Assembly (NCBI RefSeq): GCF_004127445.1
Contig: NZ_QEXM01000047.1
Coordinates: 1-63,548, forward strand
DNA length: 63,548 bases
From: Streptomyces alfalfae
Lineage (GTDB): Bacteria; Actinomycetota; Actinomycetes; Streptomycetales; Streptomycetaceae
Direction: 5' to 3'
Of this stretch, positions 41,363-49,804 are shown piece after piece. Within the stretch, counting starts at the first letter, position 1. Every line of letters begins with the position of its first letter. The translations under genes and the position numbers were made by a program. The notes below the pieces were generated by a model. That model ran no database searches, was not told the origin of the DNA, and was given only the letters and a program-made list of their open reading frames with translations.

Positions 41363-42229
41363 ATGAGCTTTGGGCAAGGGGGACCTCAGTGGAGTCCGGG
41401 CGGCACGGGCGGCCCCGGGGGCGGACCCACACCCGACTGGGCGGCGCTCGCCGAAGCCTCCGAGGCGCGCACCCGGCGGCGCAAATGGCTGATGATCGGC
41501 GGCGGCGCGTTCGCCACGATCGCCATCGCGGCGGGGGTGGCCGTCGCCGTCGTCTCCGCCAACAGCGACGACGCCTCCGCGTCGAACAAACCGGCGAGCG
41601 AGCTCCCCGCCACGGCCGAGATCCCCGGCGCGAGCAAGGACCCAGGCCCCTCCTTCGAGGCGACCACGCCGCCGCCCCCGCCGGACCCGAAGGACTTCAT
41701 CTCCAGCGCCGAGAAGGACAAGGCGCCGCTCACCGCCGAGGGCCTCTTCCCCGGCAAGACGTTCACCTCGGGCGAGACCGTCTACAAGAAGGGCGCGACC
41801 GACAGCGCCAAGAGCTGCGCCTCGGTCACCCAGCCCGCCCTCGGCGCGATCCTCACCAAGAACGACTGCACCCGCCTGATCCGCGCCAGCTACGTCAAGG
41901 ACGGCATCGCGGTCACGGTCGGCGTCGCCGTCTTCGACACCACGGCCAAGGCCGAGAAGGTCAAGGACCAGGTCGAGAAGGGCCTGGTCACCGCGCTGCC
42001 CGGCAAGGGCGTGCCGGGCTTCTGCCAGACCGGCGTCTGCCGCGGCACGTACAACGCCTACGGCCGCTACGCGTACTTCACCACCACCGGCTACACCAGC
42101 GGCAAGGACGTCACCACCGGCGACCGCAAGGCCTACGGCGTCGGCGACACCATGGCCCGCTTCGCCTTCCAGCGCATTCACGCGCGGGGCGAGGCCCAGG
42201 CGTCGGCCGCGGCGACCGGTCCCGAGTAG
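41363..42229 (+). CDS. Proline-rich membrane-anchored protein
   Basis: This 288-residue protein has a Gly/Pro-rich cytoplasmic start, one transmembrane helix (about residues 43-66), a Pro/Thr linker, and an extracytoplasmic domain of about 180 residues with five cysteines. The cysteines include those in SAKSCASV, KNDCTRL and GFCQTGVCRGTY, which could form disulfides. It resembles uncharacterised Streptomyces proteins; no enzyme motif is seen. I chose the ATG at 41363 because of the -10 box just upstream. It is convergent with truA. Confidence 0.82.
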   Translation: MSFGQGGPQWSPGGTGGPGGGPTPDWAALAEASEARTRRRKWLMIGGGAFATIAIAAGVAVAVVSANSDDASASNKPASELPATAEIPGASKDPGPSFEATTPPPPPDPKDFISSAEKDKAPLTAEGLFPGKTFTSGETVYKKGATDSAKSCASVTQPALGAILTKNDCTRLIRASYVKDGIAVTVGVAVFDTTAKAEKVKDQVEKGLVTALPGKGVPGFCQTGVCRGTYNAYGRYAYFTTTGYTSGKDVTTGDRKAYGVGDTMARFAFQRIHARGEAQASAAATGPE

Positions 42230-42262
42230 TCCGGCCGCCGGGCCCTTCGCGGTTCCGGCCGC

Positions 42263-43117
42263 TCAGCAGCAGCCGGCGCCGGGCAGCGTCCGCTTGTTGC
42301 GCGCCTCCTTGTTGCGCGCGGCGAGCAGCTCGTCGGCGGGGTAGCCGACCTCTTCGAGGGTGAGCCCGTGGGGCCGCACGACGTGCACGGCGGAGTCCCG
42401 CACCCCGGCCGCGAGCACCTTGCCCGGCCACTCCACGGGCCGGTGCCCGTCGCCCACGAACAGCATGGCGCCCACCAGGGAGCGCACCATGTTGTGGCAG
42501 AAGGCGTCGGCCCGCACGGTGGCTTCGAGGATGCCGTCGTCCCGCCGCACCCACCGCAGCTCCTGGAGCGTGCGGATGGTCGTCGCGCCCTCACGCCGCT
42601 TGCAGTACGCCGCGAAGTCGTGCTCGCCGATCAGCCGCTCGGCGGCGGCGTTCATGGCGTCGAGGTCGAGCTCCCAGTCGTGCCACAGCACATGGCCGCG
42701 CAGCAGCGGGTCGACGCCGCCCGGGTGGTCGGTCACGCGGTAGGCGTACCGCCGCCACACGGCCGAGAACCGCGCGTTGAACCCGGCGGGCGCCTCGGCG
42801 ACCCTCCAGATCCGCACGTCGTGCGGCAGCCGCCCGGCGAGCCTGCGCAGGAGCTTGTCCCGGTGCTCGGCCCACACGTCCTCCGGCAGGTCGACGTGGG
42901 CGACCTGCCCGCGCGCGTGCACCCCGCTGTCGGTCCGGCCCGCCACGGTCAGCTCGTACGTCTCCTGGGACCGCGTCACGGTCCGCAGGGCGGCCTCGAT
43001 CTCCCCCTGGACGGTCCGCTGCCCCTGCCGCTGCTTGGCCCAGCCGGAGAAGTCCTTGCCGTCGTACGAAAGGTCAAGACGTACCCGGACGAACCCGGGC
43101 TCTGCTTCGTCACTCAC
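42263..43117 (-). CDS. truA: tRNA pseudouridine synthase A
   Basis: This 284-residue enzyme makes pseudouridine at positions 38-40 of tRNA anticodon arms. The catalytic Asp lies in VAGRTDSGVHARGQ (about residue 62), and the C-terminal CHNMVRSLVGAM motif is present. It is the last gene of the alpha-operon row, after rplQ. The spacer holds a copy of a dispersed repeat with hairpins. Confidence 0.97.
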   Translation of the reverse strand: MSDEAEPGFVRVRLDLSYDGKDFSGWAKQRQGQRTVQGEIEAALRTVTRSQETYELTVAGRTDSGVHARGQVAHVDLPEDVWAEHRDKLLRRLAGRLPHDVRIWRVAEAPAGFNARFSAVWRRYAYRVTDHPGGVDPLLRGHVLWHDWELDLDAMNAAAERLIGEHDFAAYCKRREGATTIRTLQELRWVRRDDGILEATVRADAFCHNMVRSLVGAMLFVGDGHRPVEWPGKVLAAGVRDSAVHVVRPHGLTLEEVGYPADELLAARNKEARNKRTLPGAGCC

Positions 43118-43178
43118 TCCTGGATCCTCTCAGGCAACGAAAAGCGGGCCCGCCCCTGGCAAGGGACGGACCCGCATC

Positions 43179-43229
43179 GCCCCGAAGGGGCGCGGGGAAC
43201 TGCGCGACCGGCCGCGAAGCCCGCAGCCG
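43179..43229 (+). repeat. Dispersed intergenic repeat, copy 1
   Basis: It starts with a GCCCC-GAA-GGGGC hairpin, then GCGGGGAACTGCGCGA and a CCCGCAGCC end. It is paired with the copy at 43805-43857, so two copies flank rplQ. I recall this motif in many Streptomyces intergenic regions. Confidence 0.75.
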
Positions 43230-43253
43230 AACGCACAGCCCCCGGCAGAACGC

Positions 43254-43745
43254 TTACGCGTCCTTCGACTCCTCGGCCGGAGCCTCGTCGGCCTTGGCCG
43301 TGTCGACCTTGGCGTCGGTGGCCTCGGCGTCCTTGGCGGCGCGCTTCGTGGCGGCCTCGGCCTCACCGGTGGCCTCCTGGGCCACGGTCAGGGCCTCGAC
43401 CAGCTCGATGACCGCCATGGGCGCGTTGTCGCCGCGACGGTTGCCGATCTTGGTGATGCGCGTGTAACCACCGGGGCGGTTCTCGTAGCGCGGGCCGATC
43501 TCCGTGAAGAGCGTGTGCACGATGCTCTTGTCGGTGATGACGGACAGCACCTGGCGGCGGTTGTGAAGGTCGCCCTTCTTCGCCTTGGTGACCAGACGCT
43601 CCGCGTACGGACGCAGGCGACGGGCCTTCGCCTCGGTCGTGGTGATGCGGCCGTGCTCGAAGAGCTGCTTGGCGAGGTTCGCCAGCAGAAGCTTCTCGTG
43701 CGCGGCGCTGCCGCCCAGACGGGCACCCTTGGTGGGCTTCGGCAT
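43254..43745 (-). CDS. rplQ: 50S ribosomal protein L17
   Basis: This 163-residue L17 has the core (PKPTKGARLGGSAAHEKLLL, ...PGGYTRITKIGNRRGDNAPM) and a C-terminal Ala/Glu/Lys-rich extension of about 45 residues that is typical of Actinobacteria. AGGAG precedes the ATG. It lies 138 nt after rpoA across a strong hairpin. Confidence 0.98.
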   Translation of the reverse strand: MPKPTKGARLGGSAAHEKLLLANLAKQLFEHGRITTTEAKARRLRPYAERLVTKAKKGDLHNRRQVLSVITDKSIVHTLFTEIGPRYENRPGGYTRITKIGNRRGDNAPMAVIELVEALTVAQEATGEAEAATKRAAKDAEATDAKVDTAKADEAPAEESKDA

Positions 43746-43799
43746 GGTGTTTCTCCTAGTGATCTGCCCCGGCCGTATCAGGTACCGAGGTCAGTGGCA

Positions 43800-43857
43800 C
43801 CCGCGCCCCGTCAGGGGCGCGGGGAACTGCGCGATCTACCACAACGATCCCGCAGCC
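43800..43857. repeat. Dispersed repeat copy 2 with 10-bp hairpin between rpoA and rplQ
   Basis: The arms CCCGCGCCCC and GGGGCGCGGG (43800-43809, 43814-43823) enclose a GTCA loop. The GGGGAACTGCGCGA core and CCCGCAGCC end follow. The repeat sits between two co-directional genes, so the hairpin may reduce or process rplQ mRNA. Confidence 0.8.
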
Positions 43858-43883
43858 AAATTCAAACCGCTGGTCCCGAGCTC

Positions 43884-44906
43884 TTAGTACTGCTCGGTCT
43901 CGACGAAGCCCGCGTCGGCATCGTCATCCGCGCCGAAGGCGTCGGCGGCGGCGGTCGGGTCGAAGCCGGGAGGCGAGTCCTTCAGCGCGAGACCCATGCC
44001 GTTGAGCTTCATCTTGACCTCGTCGATCGACTTCGCACCGAAGTTGCGGATGTCGAGCAGGTCCGCCTCGGAGCGGGCGACGAGCTCACCCACGGAGTGG
44101 ATGCCCTCACGCTTGAGGCAGTTGTACGACCGAACGGTGAGCTCCAGCTCCTCGATCGGCAGCGCCAGGTCGGCGGCGAGGGCGGCGTCCGTCGGGGACG
44201 GGCCCATGTCGATGCCCTCGGCGTCGATGTTGAGCTCGCGCGCCAGACCGAACAGCTCGACCAGGGTCTTGCCTGCGGACGCCATGGCGTCGCGCGGGCG
44301 CATGGCCTGCTTGGTCTCGACGTCGACGATCAGCTTGTCGAAGTCGGTGCGCTGCTCGACACGGGTCGCCTCGACCTTGTACGTGACCTTGAGCACCGGC
44401 GAGTAGATCGAGTCGACCGGGATACGGCCGATCTCCTGGCCGACCTGCTTGTTCTGCACGGCGGAGACGTAGCCGCGACCGCGCTCGACGGTCAGCTCCA
44501 TCTCCAGCTTGCCCTTGCCGTTGAGCGTGGCGAGGACGAGGTCGGGGTTGTGCACCTCGACACCGGCCGGCGGGGCGATGTCGGCGGCGGTGACCAGACC
44601 CGGGCCCTGCTTGCGCAGGTACATCACGACCGGCTCGTCGTGCTCCGAGGAGACGACCAGCTGCTTGATGTTGAGGATGAGGTCGGTGACGTCCTCCTTG
44701 ACGCCCGGCACGGTGGTGAACTCGTGCAGGACGCCGTCGATGCGGATGCTGGTGACAGCAGCGCCGGGGATCGACGACAGGAGGGTGCGGCGGAGGGAGT
44801 TGCCGAGGGTGTAGCCGAAGCCCGGCTCCAGCGGCTCGATCACGAACCGGGAGCGGAATTCGTCGACGACCTCTTCGGTCAACGAGGGACGCTGAGCGAT
44901 CAGCAT
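43884..44906 (-). CDS. rpoA: RNA polymerase alpha subunit
   Basis: This 340-residue alpha subunit has the N-terminal assembly domain (GFGYTLGNSLRRTLLSSIPG) and the C-terminal DNA- and activator-binding domain (NCLKREGIHSVGELVARSE). An acidic tail ends the protein. AAGGA precedes the ATG. It stands between rpsK and rplQ as usual. Its spacer to rpsK is 140 nt. Confidence 0.99.
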   Translation of the reverse strand: MLIAQRPSLTEEVVDEFRSRFVIEPLEPGFGYTLGNSLRRTLLSSIPGAAVTSIRIDGVLHEFTTVPGVKEDVTDLILNIKQLVVSSEHDEPVVMYLRKQGPGLVTAADIAPPAGVEVHNPDLVLATLNGKGKLEMELTVERGRGYVSAVQNKQVGQEIGRIPVDSIYSPVLKVTYKVEATRVEQRTDFDKLIVDVETKQAMRPRDAMASAGKTLVELFGLARELNIDAEGIDMGPSPTDAALAADLALPIEELELTVRSYNCLKREGIHSVGELVARSEADLLDIRNFGAKSIDEVKMKLNGMGLALKDSPPGFDPTAAADAFGADDDADAGFVETEQY

Positions 44907-45046
44907 GAAATGTTCCTTCAGTCAGGGGCACCCACTATTTGATGCCCTGCCCGGGGCCAGGCCCCATGGTGTTACGCATTCAAGGGTACGGGCGGCACGG
45001 ACTCGAAGAGCCGTACCGCCCGGAACCTCGGATCAAGCGACGTGCG

Positions 45047-45451
45047 TCAGACGCGGCGGCGCTTGGGCGGACGGCAGCCGTTGTGCGGCGTGGGCGTCAC
45101 GTCCTGGATCGAGCCGACCTCAAGGCCGGTCGCCTGGAGCGAACGGATGGCGGTCTCACGACCGGAACCCGGGCCCTTGACGAAGACGTCGACCTTGCGC
45201 ATGCCGTGCTCCTGCGCGCGACGGGCAGCCGACTCGGCGGCCATCTGCGCGGCGAACGGCGTGGACTTGCGCGAGCCCTTGAAGCCGACGTGGCCGGCGG
45301 AGGCCCACGAGATCACGTTGCCGGTCGGGTCCGTGATGGACACGATCGTGTTGTTGAACGTGCTCTTGATGTGAGCGTGCCCGTGGGCGACGTTCTTCTT
45401 TTCCTTGCGGCGCACCTTCTTGGCAGCGCCCTGACGACCCTTGGGGGGCAT
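45047..45451 (-). CDS. rpsK: 30S ribosomal protein S11
   Basis: This 134-residue S11 of the platform has a basic start (PPKGRQGAAKKVRRKEKKNV), then NTIVSITDPTGNVISWASAG, and ends in the conserved PPKRRRV. AGGAG precedes the ATG. It follows rpsM after 65 nt. Confidence 0.98.
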   Translation of the reverse strand: MPPKGRQGAAKKVRRKEKKNVAHGHAHIKSTFNNTIVSITDPTGNVISWASAGHVGFKGSRKSTPFAAQMAAESAARRAQEHGMRKVDVFVKGPGSGRETAIRSLQATGLEVGSIQDVTPTPHNGCRPPKRRRV

Positions 45452-45516
45452 CTATAACTCCTACGGGAGGTGGTCGGTCCTGCAGCGTCAGCTGTCGATA
45501 GACCGCTGAGCGAGGA

Positions 45517-45897
45517 CTACTTCTTGCCCGGCTTCTTCTTACCGGCGATGGCGCGACGCGGGCCCTTGCGGGTGCGGGCGTTCGTGCTGGTGCGCTGACC
45601 ACGGACGGGCAGGCCACGACGGTGACGCAGGCCCTGGTAGCAGCCGATCTCGACCTTGCGGCGGATGTCGGCCTGGATCTCGCGACGGAGGTCACCCTCG
45701 GTCTTGATGTTGGCGTCCACGTACTCGCGGATCTTGACGAGGTCTTCCTCGGTCAGGTCGCGGACGCGGGTGTTGCGGTCCACCTCGGTGGCGTCCAGCG
45801 TCTGCTGGGCCAGCGTGCGGCCGATGCCGAACACGTAGGTGAGGGCGACCTCGATGCGCTTTTCGCGCGGGAGGTCAACGCCTTCAACGCGTGCCAT
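45517..45897 (-). CDS. rpsM: 30S ribosomal protein S13
   Basis: This 126-residue S13 of the head contacts P-site tRNA with its basic tail. It begins ARVEGVDLPREKRIEVALTY and contains RHRRGLPVRGQRTSTNARTR. AGGAG lies 6 nt before the ATG. The 187-nt spacer to rpmJ has a CCCCGG hairpin (45972-45990) and a CCACT/AGTGG hairpin (45937-45949). Confidence 0.98.
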   Translation of the reverse strand: MARVEGVDLPREKRIEVALTYVFGIGRTLAQQTLDATEVDRNTRVRDLTEEDLVKIREYVDANIKTEGDLRREIQADIRRKVEIGCYQGLRHRRGLPVRGQRTSTNARTRKGPRRAIAGKKKPGKK

Positions 45898-46084
45898 TCA
45901 TGGCTCCTGTTGATTCTTCGGAGGTCTTCGGCAGAACCACTCCCAGTGGCCGTACTAGGTACCGGCTGGGTCCCCGGCCTCCGACCGGGGGTGTCGCCCT
46001 CCATTACCGATGGATCTGAAGAGGGACGTGCTCTGCGTATTGATTACGTGCGTCGCGCGAAACTCTGCGAACTGCAGTCGTGCG

Positions 46085-46198
46085 TCAGCCCTGGCGCTGC
46101 TTGTGGCGCGGGTTGTCGCAGATGATCATGACCCGGCCGTGACGGCGGATCACCCTGCACTTGTCGCAGATCTTCTTGACGCTCGGCTTGACCTTCAT
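46085..46198 (-). CDS. rpmJ: 50S ribosomal protein L36, zinc-binding form
   Basis: This 37-residue L36 begins MKVKPSVKKICDKCRVIRR and keeps the zinc ligands Cys11, Cys14, Cys27 and His32. It is therefore the C+ form, which in Streptomyces is replaced by a C- paralogue under zinc starvation. GGAGA precedes the ATG. It lies between infA and rpsM. Confidence 0.97.
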   Translation of the reverse strand: MKVKPSVKKICDKCRVIRRHGRVMIICDNPRHKQRQG

Positions 46199-46256
46199 TG
46201 GGTGAGGTTCTCCGGGTCAGTGCCTCCACCCCGCGCGAACGGGGTGCGGGCAAGAT

Positions 46257-46478
46257 CTACTTGTACCGGTAGACGATCCGGCCACGCGTCAGGTCGTACG
46301 GAGACAGCTCCACCACGACCCGGTCGTCAGGGAGGATGCGGATGTAGTGCATGCGCATCTTGCCGCTGATGTGTGCCAGGACCTGGTGGCCGTTCTGGAG
46401 CTCCACCTTGAACATGGCGTTCGGAAGAGACTCGACGACAGTGCCTTCGATCTCGATGGCACCTTGCTTCTTGGCCAC
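46257..46478 (-). CDS. infA: Translation initiation factor IF-1
   Basis: This 73-residue OB-fold protein (AKKQGAIEIEGTVVESLPNA ... LTRGRIVYRYK) binds the ribosomal A site during initiation. The GTG at 46478 has AGGG 7 nt upstream. A 180-nt gap separates it from map, so it may head its own transcript of infA-rpmJ-rpsM-rpsK-rpoA-rplQ. Confidence 0.98.
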   Translation of the reverse strand: MAKKQGAIEIEGTVVESLPNAMFKVELQNGHQVLAHISGKMRMHYIRILPDDRVVVELSPYDLTRGRIVYRYK

Positions 46479-46658
46479 GCTTCGCCCTTCGAATCGACTA
46501 CCTTGATCGGCCTCGCACTGGCGCGTCCCCGGATGGAGACACACGGATGCACGAGAGCCGACGCGTCAGTCTACGTCAGCGCACTCGGAAAGACGAATCG
46601 AGAAAGTCTGCCCCACGACGAAGATCCTTAAGCAAGGGGGTCACCGAGCGCGCGGGCT

Positions 46659-47495
46659 TCAGGCCAGCGGGTCCGGCGCCGCGGTGACGCCGTACTCCGC
46701 CAGCTTCGCCTTGCCGCAGTCCGGGGCCGTGAGGACCAGGGGGCCCTGCTCCGTGAGGGCGACCGAGTGCTCCCAGTGGGAGGACCAGGTGCCGTCGGTC
46801 GTGATGACCGTCCAGTCGTCCTCCAGGACCTCCGTGCGGGGGGTGCCGAGGGAGACCATGGGCTCGATCGCGAGGCAGAGGCCGGGGACCAGCTTGGGGC
46901 CCTTGCCGCGGCGGCGCTCGACGTAGTTCAGGAGGTGCGGGTCCATGTGCATCTCGGTGCCGATGCCGTGGCCGCCGTAGTCCTCGACGATGCCGTACTT
47001 GCCGCCGCCCGGCTTCGGCTGCCGGCGGATGTACGTCTCGATGGCCCGGGAGATGTCGACGAGCCGGTTGCCCTGCTTCATGGCCGCGATGCCGGCCCAC
47101 ATCGACTCCTCGGTCACCCGGGAGAGCTCGACCAGCTCCGGGGCGTGACCGGAGCCGACGAAGGCGGTGTACGCGGCGTCGCCGTGCCAGCCGTCGACGA
47201 TGGCGCCGGCGTCGATGGAGATGACGTCCCCGTCCTTCAGGACGGTCTTGTCGTCCGGGATGCCGTGCACGACGACCTCGTTGACCGAGGTGCAGATCGT
47301 CGCGGGGAAGCCGCCGTACCCGAGGAAGTTGGACTTCGCCCCGTGCTCGGCGATGACCTTGCGGGCGACGTCGTCCAGGTCCTTCGTGGTCGCGCCGGGC
47401 ACCACGGCCTCACGGGTCGCGGCGTGGACGGCGGCGACGACAAGGCCCGCCTCACGCATCTTCGCGATCTGCTCGGGGGTCTTGATCTGCACCAT
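46659..47495 (-). CDS. map: Methionine aminopeptidase
   Basis: This 278-residue type I enzyme removes the initiator Met. The metal ligands lie in SIDAGAIVDGWHGDAAYT (Asp pair), the His of GGHGIGTEMH, and the Glu residues of CLAIEPM and SSHWEHS. The ATG at 47495 gives the expected N-terminus; two in-frame starts lie 21 and 63 nt upstream. It follows adk after a hairpin. Confidence 0.97.
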   Translation of the reverse strand: MVQIKTPEQIAKMREAGLVVAAVHAATREAVVPGATTKDLDDVARKVIAEHGAKSNFLGYGGFPATICTSVNEVVVHGIPDDKTVLKDGDVISIDAGAIVDGWHGDAAYTAFVGSGHAPELVELSRVTEESMWAGIAAMKQGNRLVDISRAIETYIRRQPKPGGGKYGIVEDYGGHGIGTEMHMDPHLLNYVERRRGKGPKLVPGLCLAIEPMVSLGTPRTEVLEDDWTVITTDGTWSSHWEHSVALTEQGPLVLTAPDCGKAKLAEYGVTAAPDPLA

Positions 47496-47565
47496 GGGGC
47501 TTCCGCTCTCCGTCATCCGTCCAACAACCGGCCACGTACACGAACCGACTACGTACACAACACTA

Positions 47566-47597
47566 CGGCCGCGGTCCCCCGAGGGGCACCGCGGCCG
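47566..47597 (-). terminator. Terminator after adk
   Basis: Arms CGGCCGCGGT and ACCGCGGCCG, extended inward by CCCC/GGGG around a mismatch, follow the adk stop by 16 nt. This suggests secY-adk ends here and map has its own start. Confidence 0.75.
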
Positions 47598-47612
47598 AAA
47601 CAGCGTACTGAA

Positions 47613-48266
47613 CTACTTGTCGCCCTTGAGGGCGTCCATCGCACGCTTGGTGACCTCGTCCACCTTGCCGAGCGCCGAGATCGTCACGACCAGACCCTGG
47701 GCCCGGTAGTAGTCGATGATCGGCTCGGTCTGCGTGTGGTAGACCTCCAGACGCTTGCGGACGGTGTCCTCGCTGTCGTCGCCACGCTGGTACAGCTCAC
47801 CGCCGCAGACGTCGCAGACACCTTCCCGCTTCGGCGGCGAGTACGTCACGTGGAAGACGTGGCTGGACTCGTTGCGGCAGACGCGACGGCCGGCGATCCG
47901 CTTGACGACCTCGTCCTCCGGGACCTCCAGGTCCAGGACGGCGTCGAGCTTCACGTCGTCGGCCTTCAGGGCCTCGTCCAGGGACTCCGCCTGCGACACG
48001 TTCCGCGGGAAGCCGTCGAGCAGGAAGCCGTTCACGGCGTCCGACTGCGCCATGCGGTCCTTCGCCATGCCGATCGTCACCTCGTCGGGCACCAGGTTCC
48101 CGGCGTCCATGTACGCCTTGGCCTGCTTGCCCAGCTCCGTGCCCTGGCTGATGTTGGCACGGAAGAGGTCGCCCGTGGAGATGTGCGGGATCGACAGGTT
48201 CTTGGCGAGGAACGCGGCCTGCGTTCCCTTGCCCGCACCGGGCGGCCCGACGAGGACGATTCGCAT
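47613..48266 (-). CDS. adk: Adenylate kinase
   Basis: This 217-residue enzyme interconverts AMP, ADP and ATP. The P-loop is VGPPGAGKGT, then STGDLFRA and GFLLDGFPR. The LID (about 126-160) has a CDVC pair plus one earlier Cys, so three of the four zinc-type cysteines are present. It overlaps secY by one base (TGATG), which implies coupled translation. Confidence 0.98.
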   Translation of the reverse strand: MRIVLVGPPGAGKGTQAAFLAKNLSIPHISTGDLFRANISQGTELGKQAKAYMDAGNLVPDEVTIGMAKDRMAQSDAVNGFLLDGFPRNVSQAESLDEALKADDVKLDAVLDLEVPEDEVVKRIAGRRVCRNESSHVFHVTYSPPKREGVCDVCGGELYQRGDDSEDTVRKRLEVYHTQTEPIIDYYRAQGLVVTISALGKVDEVTKRAMDALKGDK

Positions 48267-49579
48267 CAGCGGAGGAACCCTTCGTAATTGCGCTGCTGGA
48301 GCTGGCTCTCGATCTGCTTCACGGTTTCCAGACCCACACCCACGATGATGAGGATGCTCGTCCCGCCGAACGGGAAGTTCTGGTTTGCCCCGAAGCCCAC
48401 CAACGCCATCGTCGGCACAAGAGCGATCAGGCCCAGATACAGCGAACCCGGCCACGTGATCCGGTTGAGTACGTAACTCAGATACTCAGCGGTAGGACGG
48501 CCAGCCCGGATGCCCGGGATGAAGCCACCATACTTCTTCATGTTGTCGGCGACTTCCTCGGGGTTGAAGGAGATCGCGACGTAGAAGAAGGCGAAGAAGA
48601 CGATCAGGATGAAGTACGTGGCGATATAGATCGGGTGGTCACCCGTGGTCAGATTCGCCTCGATCCACTGCTTCCATCCGGAATTGCCACCCGCGAACTG
48701 TGCCACGAGAGCCGGGATGTACAGCAGCGAGGAGGCAAAGATCACAGGGATGATGCCCGCCTGGTTCACCTTCAGCGGGATGTACGTCGACGTCCCGCCG
48801 TAGGACCTGCGGCCGATCATGCGCTTCGCGTACTGGACCGGGATGCGCCGCTGCGCCTGCTCGACGAAGACCACCAGGCCGACCATGAAGAGGCCGACCG
48901 CGATGACGGTGCCGAACTCGATCCAGCCGTCCGCCAGGTCGCCCTGCTCCTTGATGGCCCACAGGGCGCTCGGGAACGTGGCGGCGATCGAGATGAACAT
49001 CAGGATCGACATGCCGTTGCCGATGCCGCGGTCGGTGATGAGCTCACCGAGCCACATGACGCACGCCGTGCCCGCGGTCATCGTGATCACCATCGTGATG
49101 GTGACGAAGATCGACTGGTCGGGGACGATCTCACTGGCGACGGGGCAGCCCTGGAAGAGCGTGCCGGTGCGGGCCGTGGCCACCAGGCCGGTGCCCTGAA
49201 GGATCGCGAGCGCGATGGTCAGATAGCGCGTGTACTGCGTGATCTTCGCCGTACCGGCCTGACCCTCCTTCTTGAGGGCCTCGAGCCGCGGGATCACCAC
49301 GGTCAGCAGCTGCAGGATGATGCTCGCGGTGATGTACGGCATGATGCCGAGCGCGAAGATCGTGATCTGCAGCAGCGCGCCACCGCTGAACATGTTGACG
49401 AGACCGAACAGACCCTGGTTCTGACTCTGGTTGTCGATACAGGCCTGGACGTTCTTGTAGCTGACACCGGGGATCGGCACGTGCGTACCCAGCCGGTAGA
49501 TCACGATGATGCCGAGCGTGAAGAGCAGCTTCTTGCGCAGGTCGGGCGTCTTGAACGCCCGGGCGAACGCGGTGAGCAC
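48266..49579 (-). CDS. secY: Protein translocase subunit SecY
   Basis: This 437-residue channel subunit has ten transmembrane helices. The plug region follows helix 1 (FTLGIIVIYRLGTHVPIPG), and the cytoplasmic loops for ribosome and SecA lie around AKRMIGRRSYGGTSTYIPLK and GGFIPGIRAGRPTAEYL. A GTG start follows GGAGG. It lies 225 nt after rplO, across two hairpins. Confidence 0.99.
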   Translation of the reverse strand: MLTAFARAFKTPDLRKKLLFTLGIIVIYRLGTHVPIPGVSYKNVQACIDNQSQNQGLFGLVNMFSGGALLQITIFALGIMPYITASIILQLLTVVIPRLEALKKEGQAGTAKITQYTRYLTIALAILQGTGLVATARTGTLFQGCPVASEIVPDQSIFVTITMVITMTAGTACVMWLGELITDRGIGNGMSILMFISIAATFPSALWAIKEQGDLADGWIEFGTVIAVGLFMVGLVVFVEQAQRRIPVQYAKRMIGRRSYGGTSTYIPLKVNQAGIIPVIFASSLLYIPALVAQFAGGNSGWKQWIEANLTTGDHPIYIATYFILIVFFAFFYVAISFNPEEVADNMKKYGGFIPGIRAGRPTAEYLSYVLNRITWPGSLYLGLIALVPTMALVGFGANQNFPFGGTSILIIVGVGLETVKQIESQLQQRNYEGFLR

Positions 49580-49658
49580 GGTGCCTCCTGCGACCCCCGC
49601 GCGCGTGCGCCAGAGGTGGTGGTCTTGAGGTTCGACGAATACGTATCAGTCAACAAAA

Positions 49659-49679
49659 CCGTGCGGGCAGACCGCACGG
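49659..49679 (-). terminator. Terminator-like hairpin before secY
   Basis: CCGTGCGG, a 5-nt loop and CCGCACGG are followed on the minus strand by TTTTGTT. This has the form of an intrinsic terminator, 80 nt before the secY start. Confidence 0.75.
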
Positions 49680-49735
49680 AGCTTAGACAGTGCACGCCAC
49701 CTTACCGGCGACCGTGCCCCCCTTGGAACGACCAA

Positions 49736-49767
49736 CCGGGGATGCCCCTTTTGTGGGGCATCCCCGG
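49736..49767 (-). terminator. Hairpin after rplO
   Basis: A perfect 13-bp stem (CCGGGGATGCCCC and complement) with a 6-nt loop lies 38 nt after the rplO stop. With the hairpin at 49659-49679 it separates rplO from secY. Confidence 0.85.
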
Positions 49768-49804
49768 ATGGGAATCGCTCATGTCATCGACACGTCTGGA
49801 TGAA

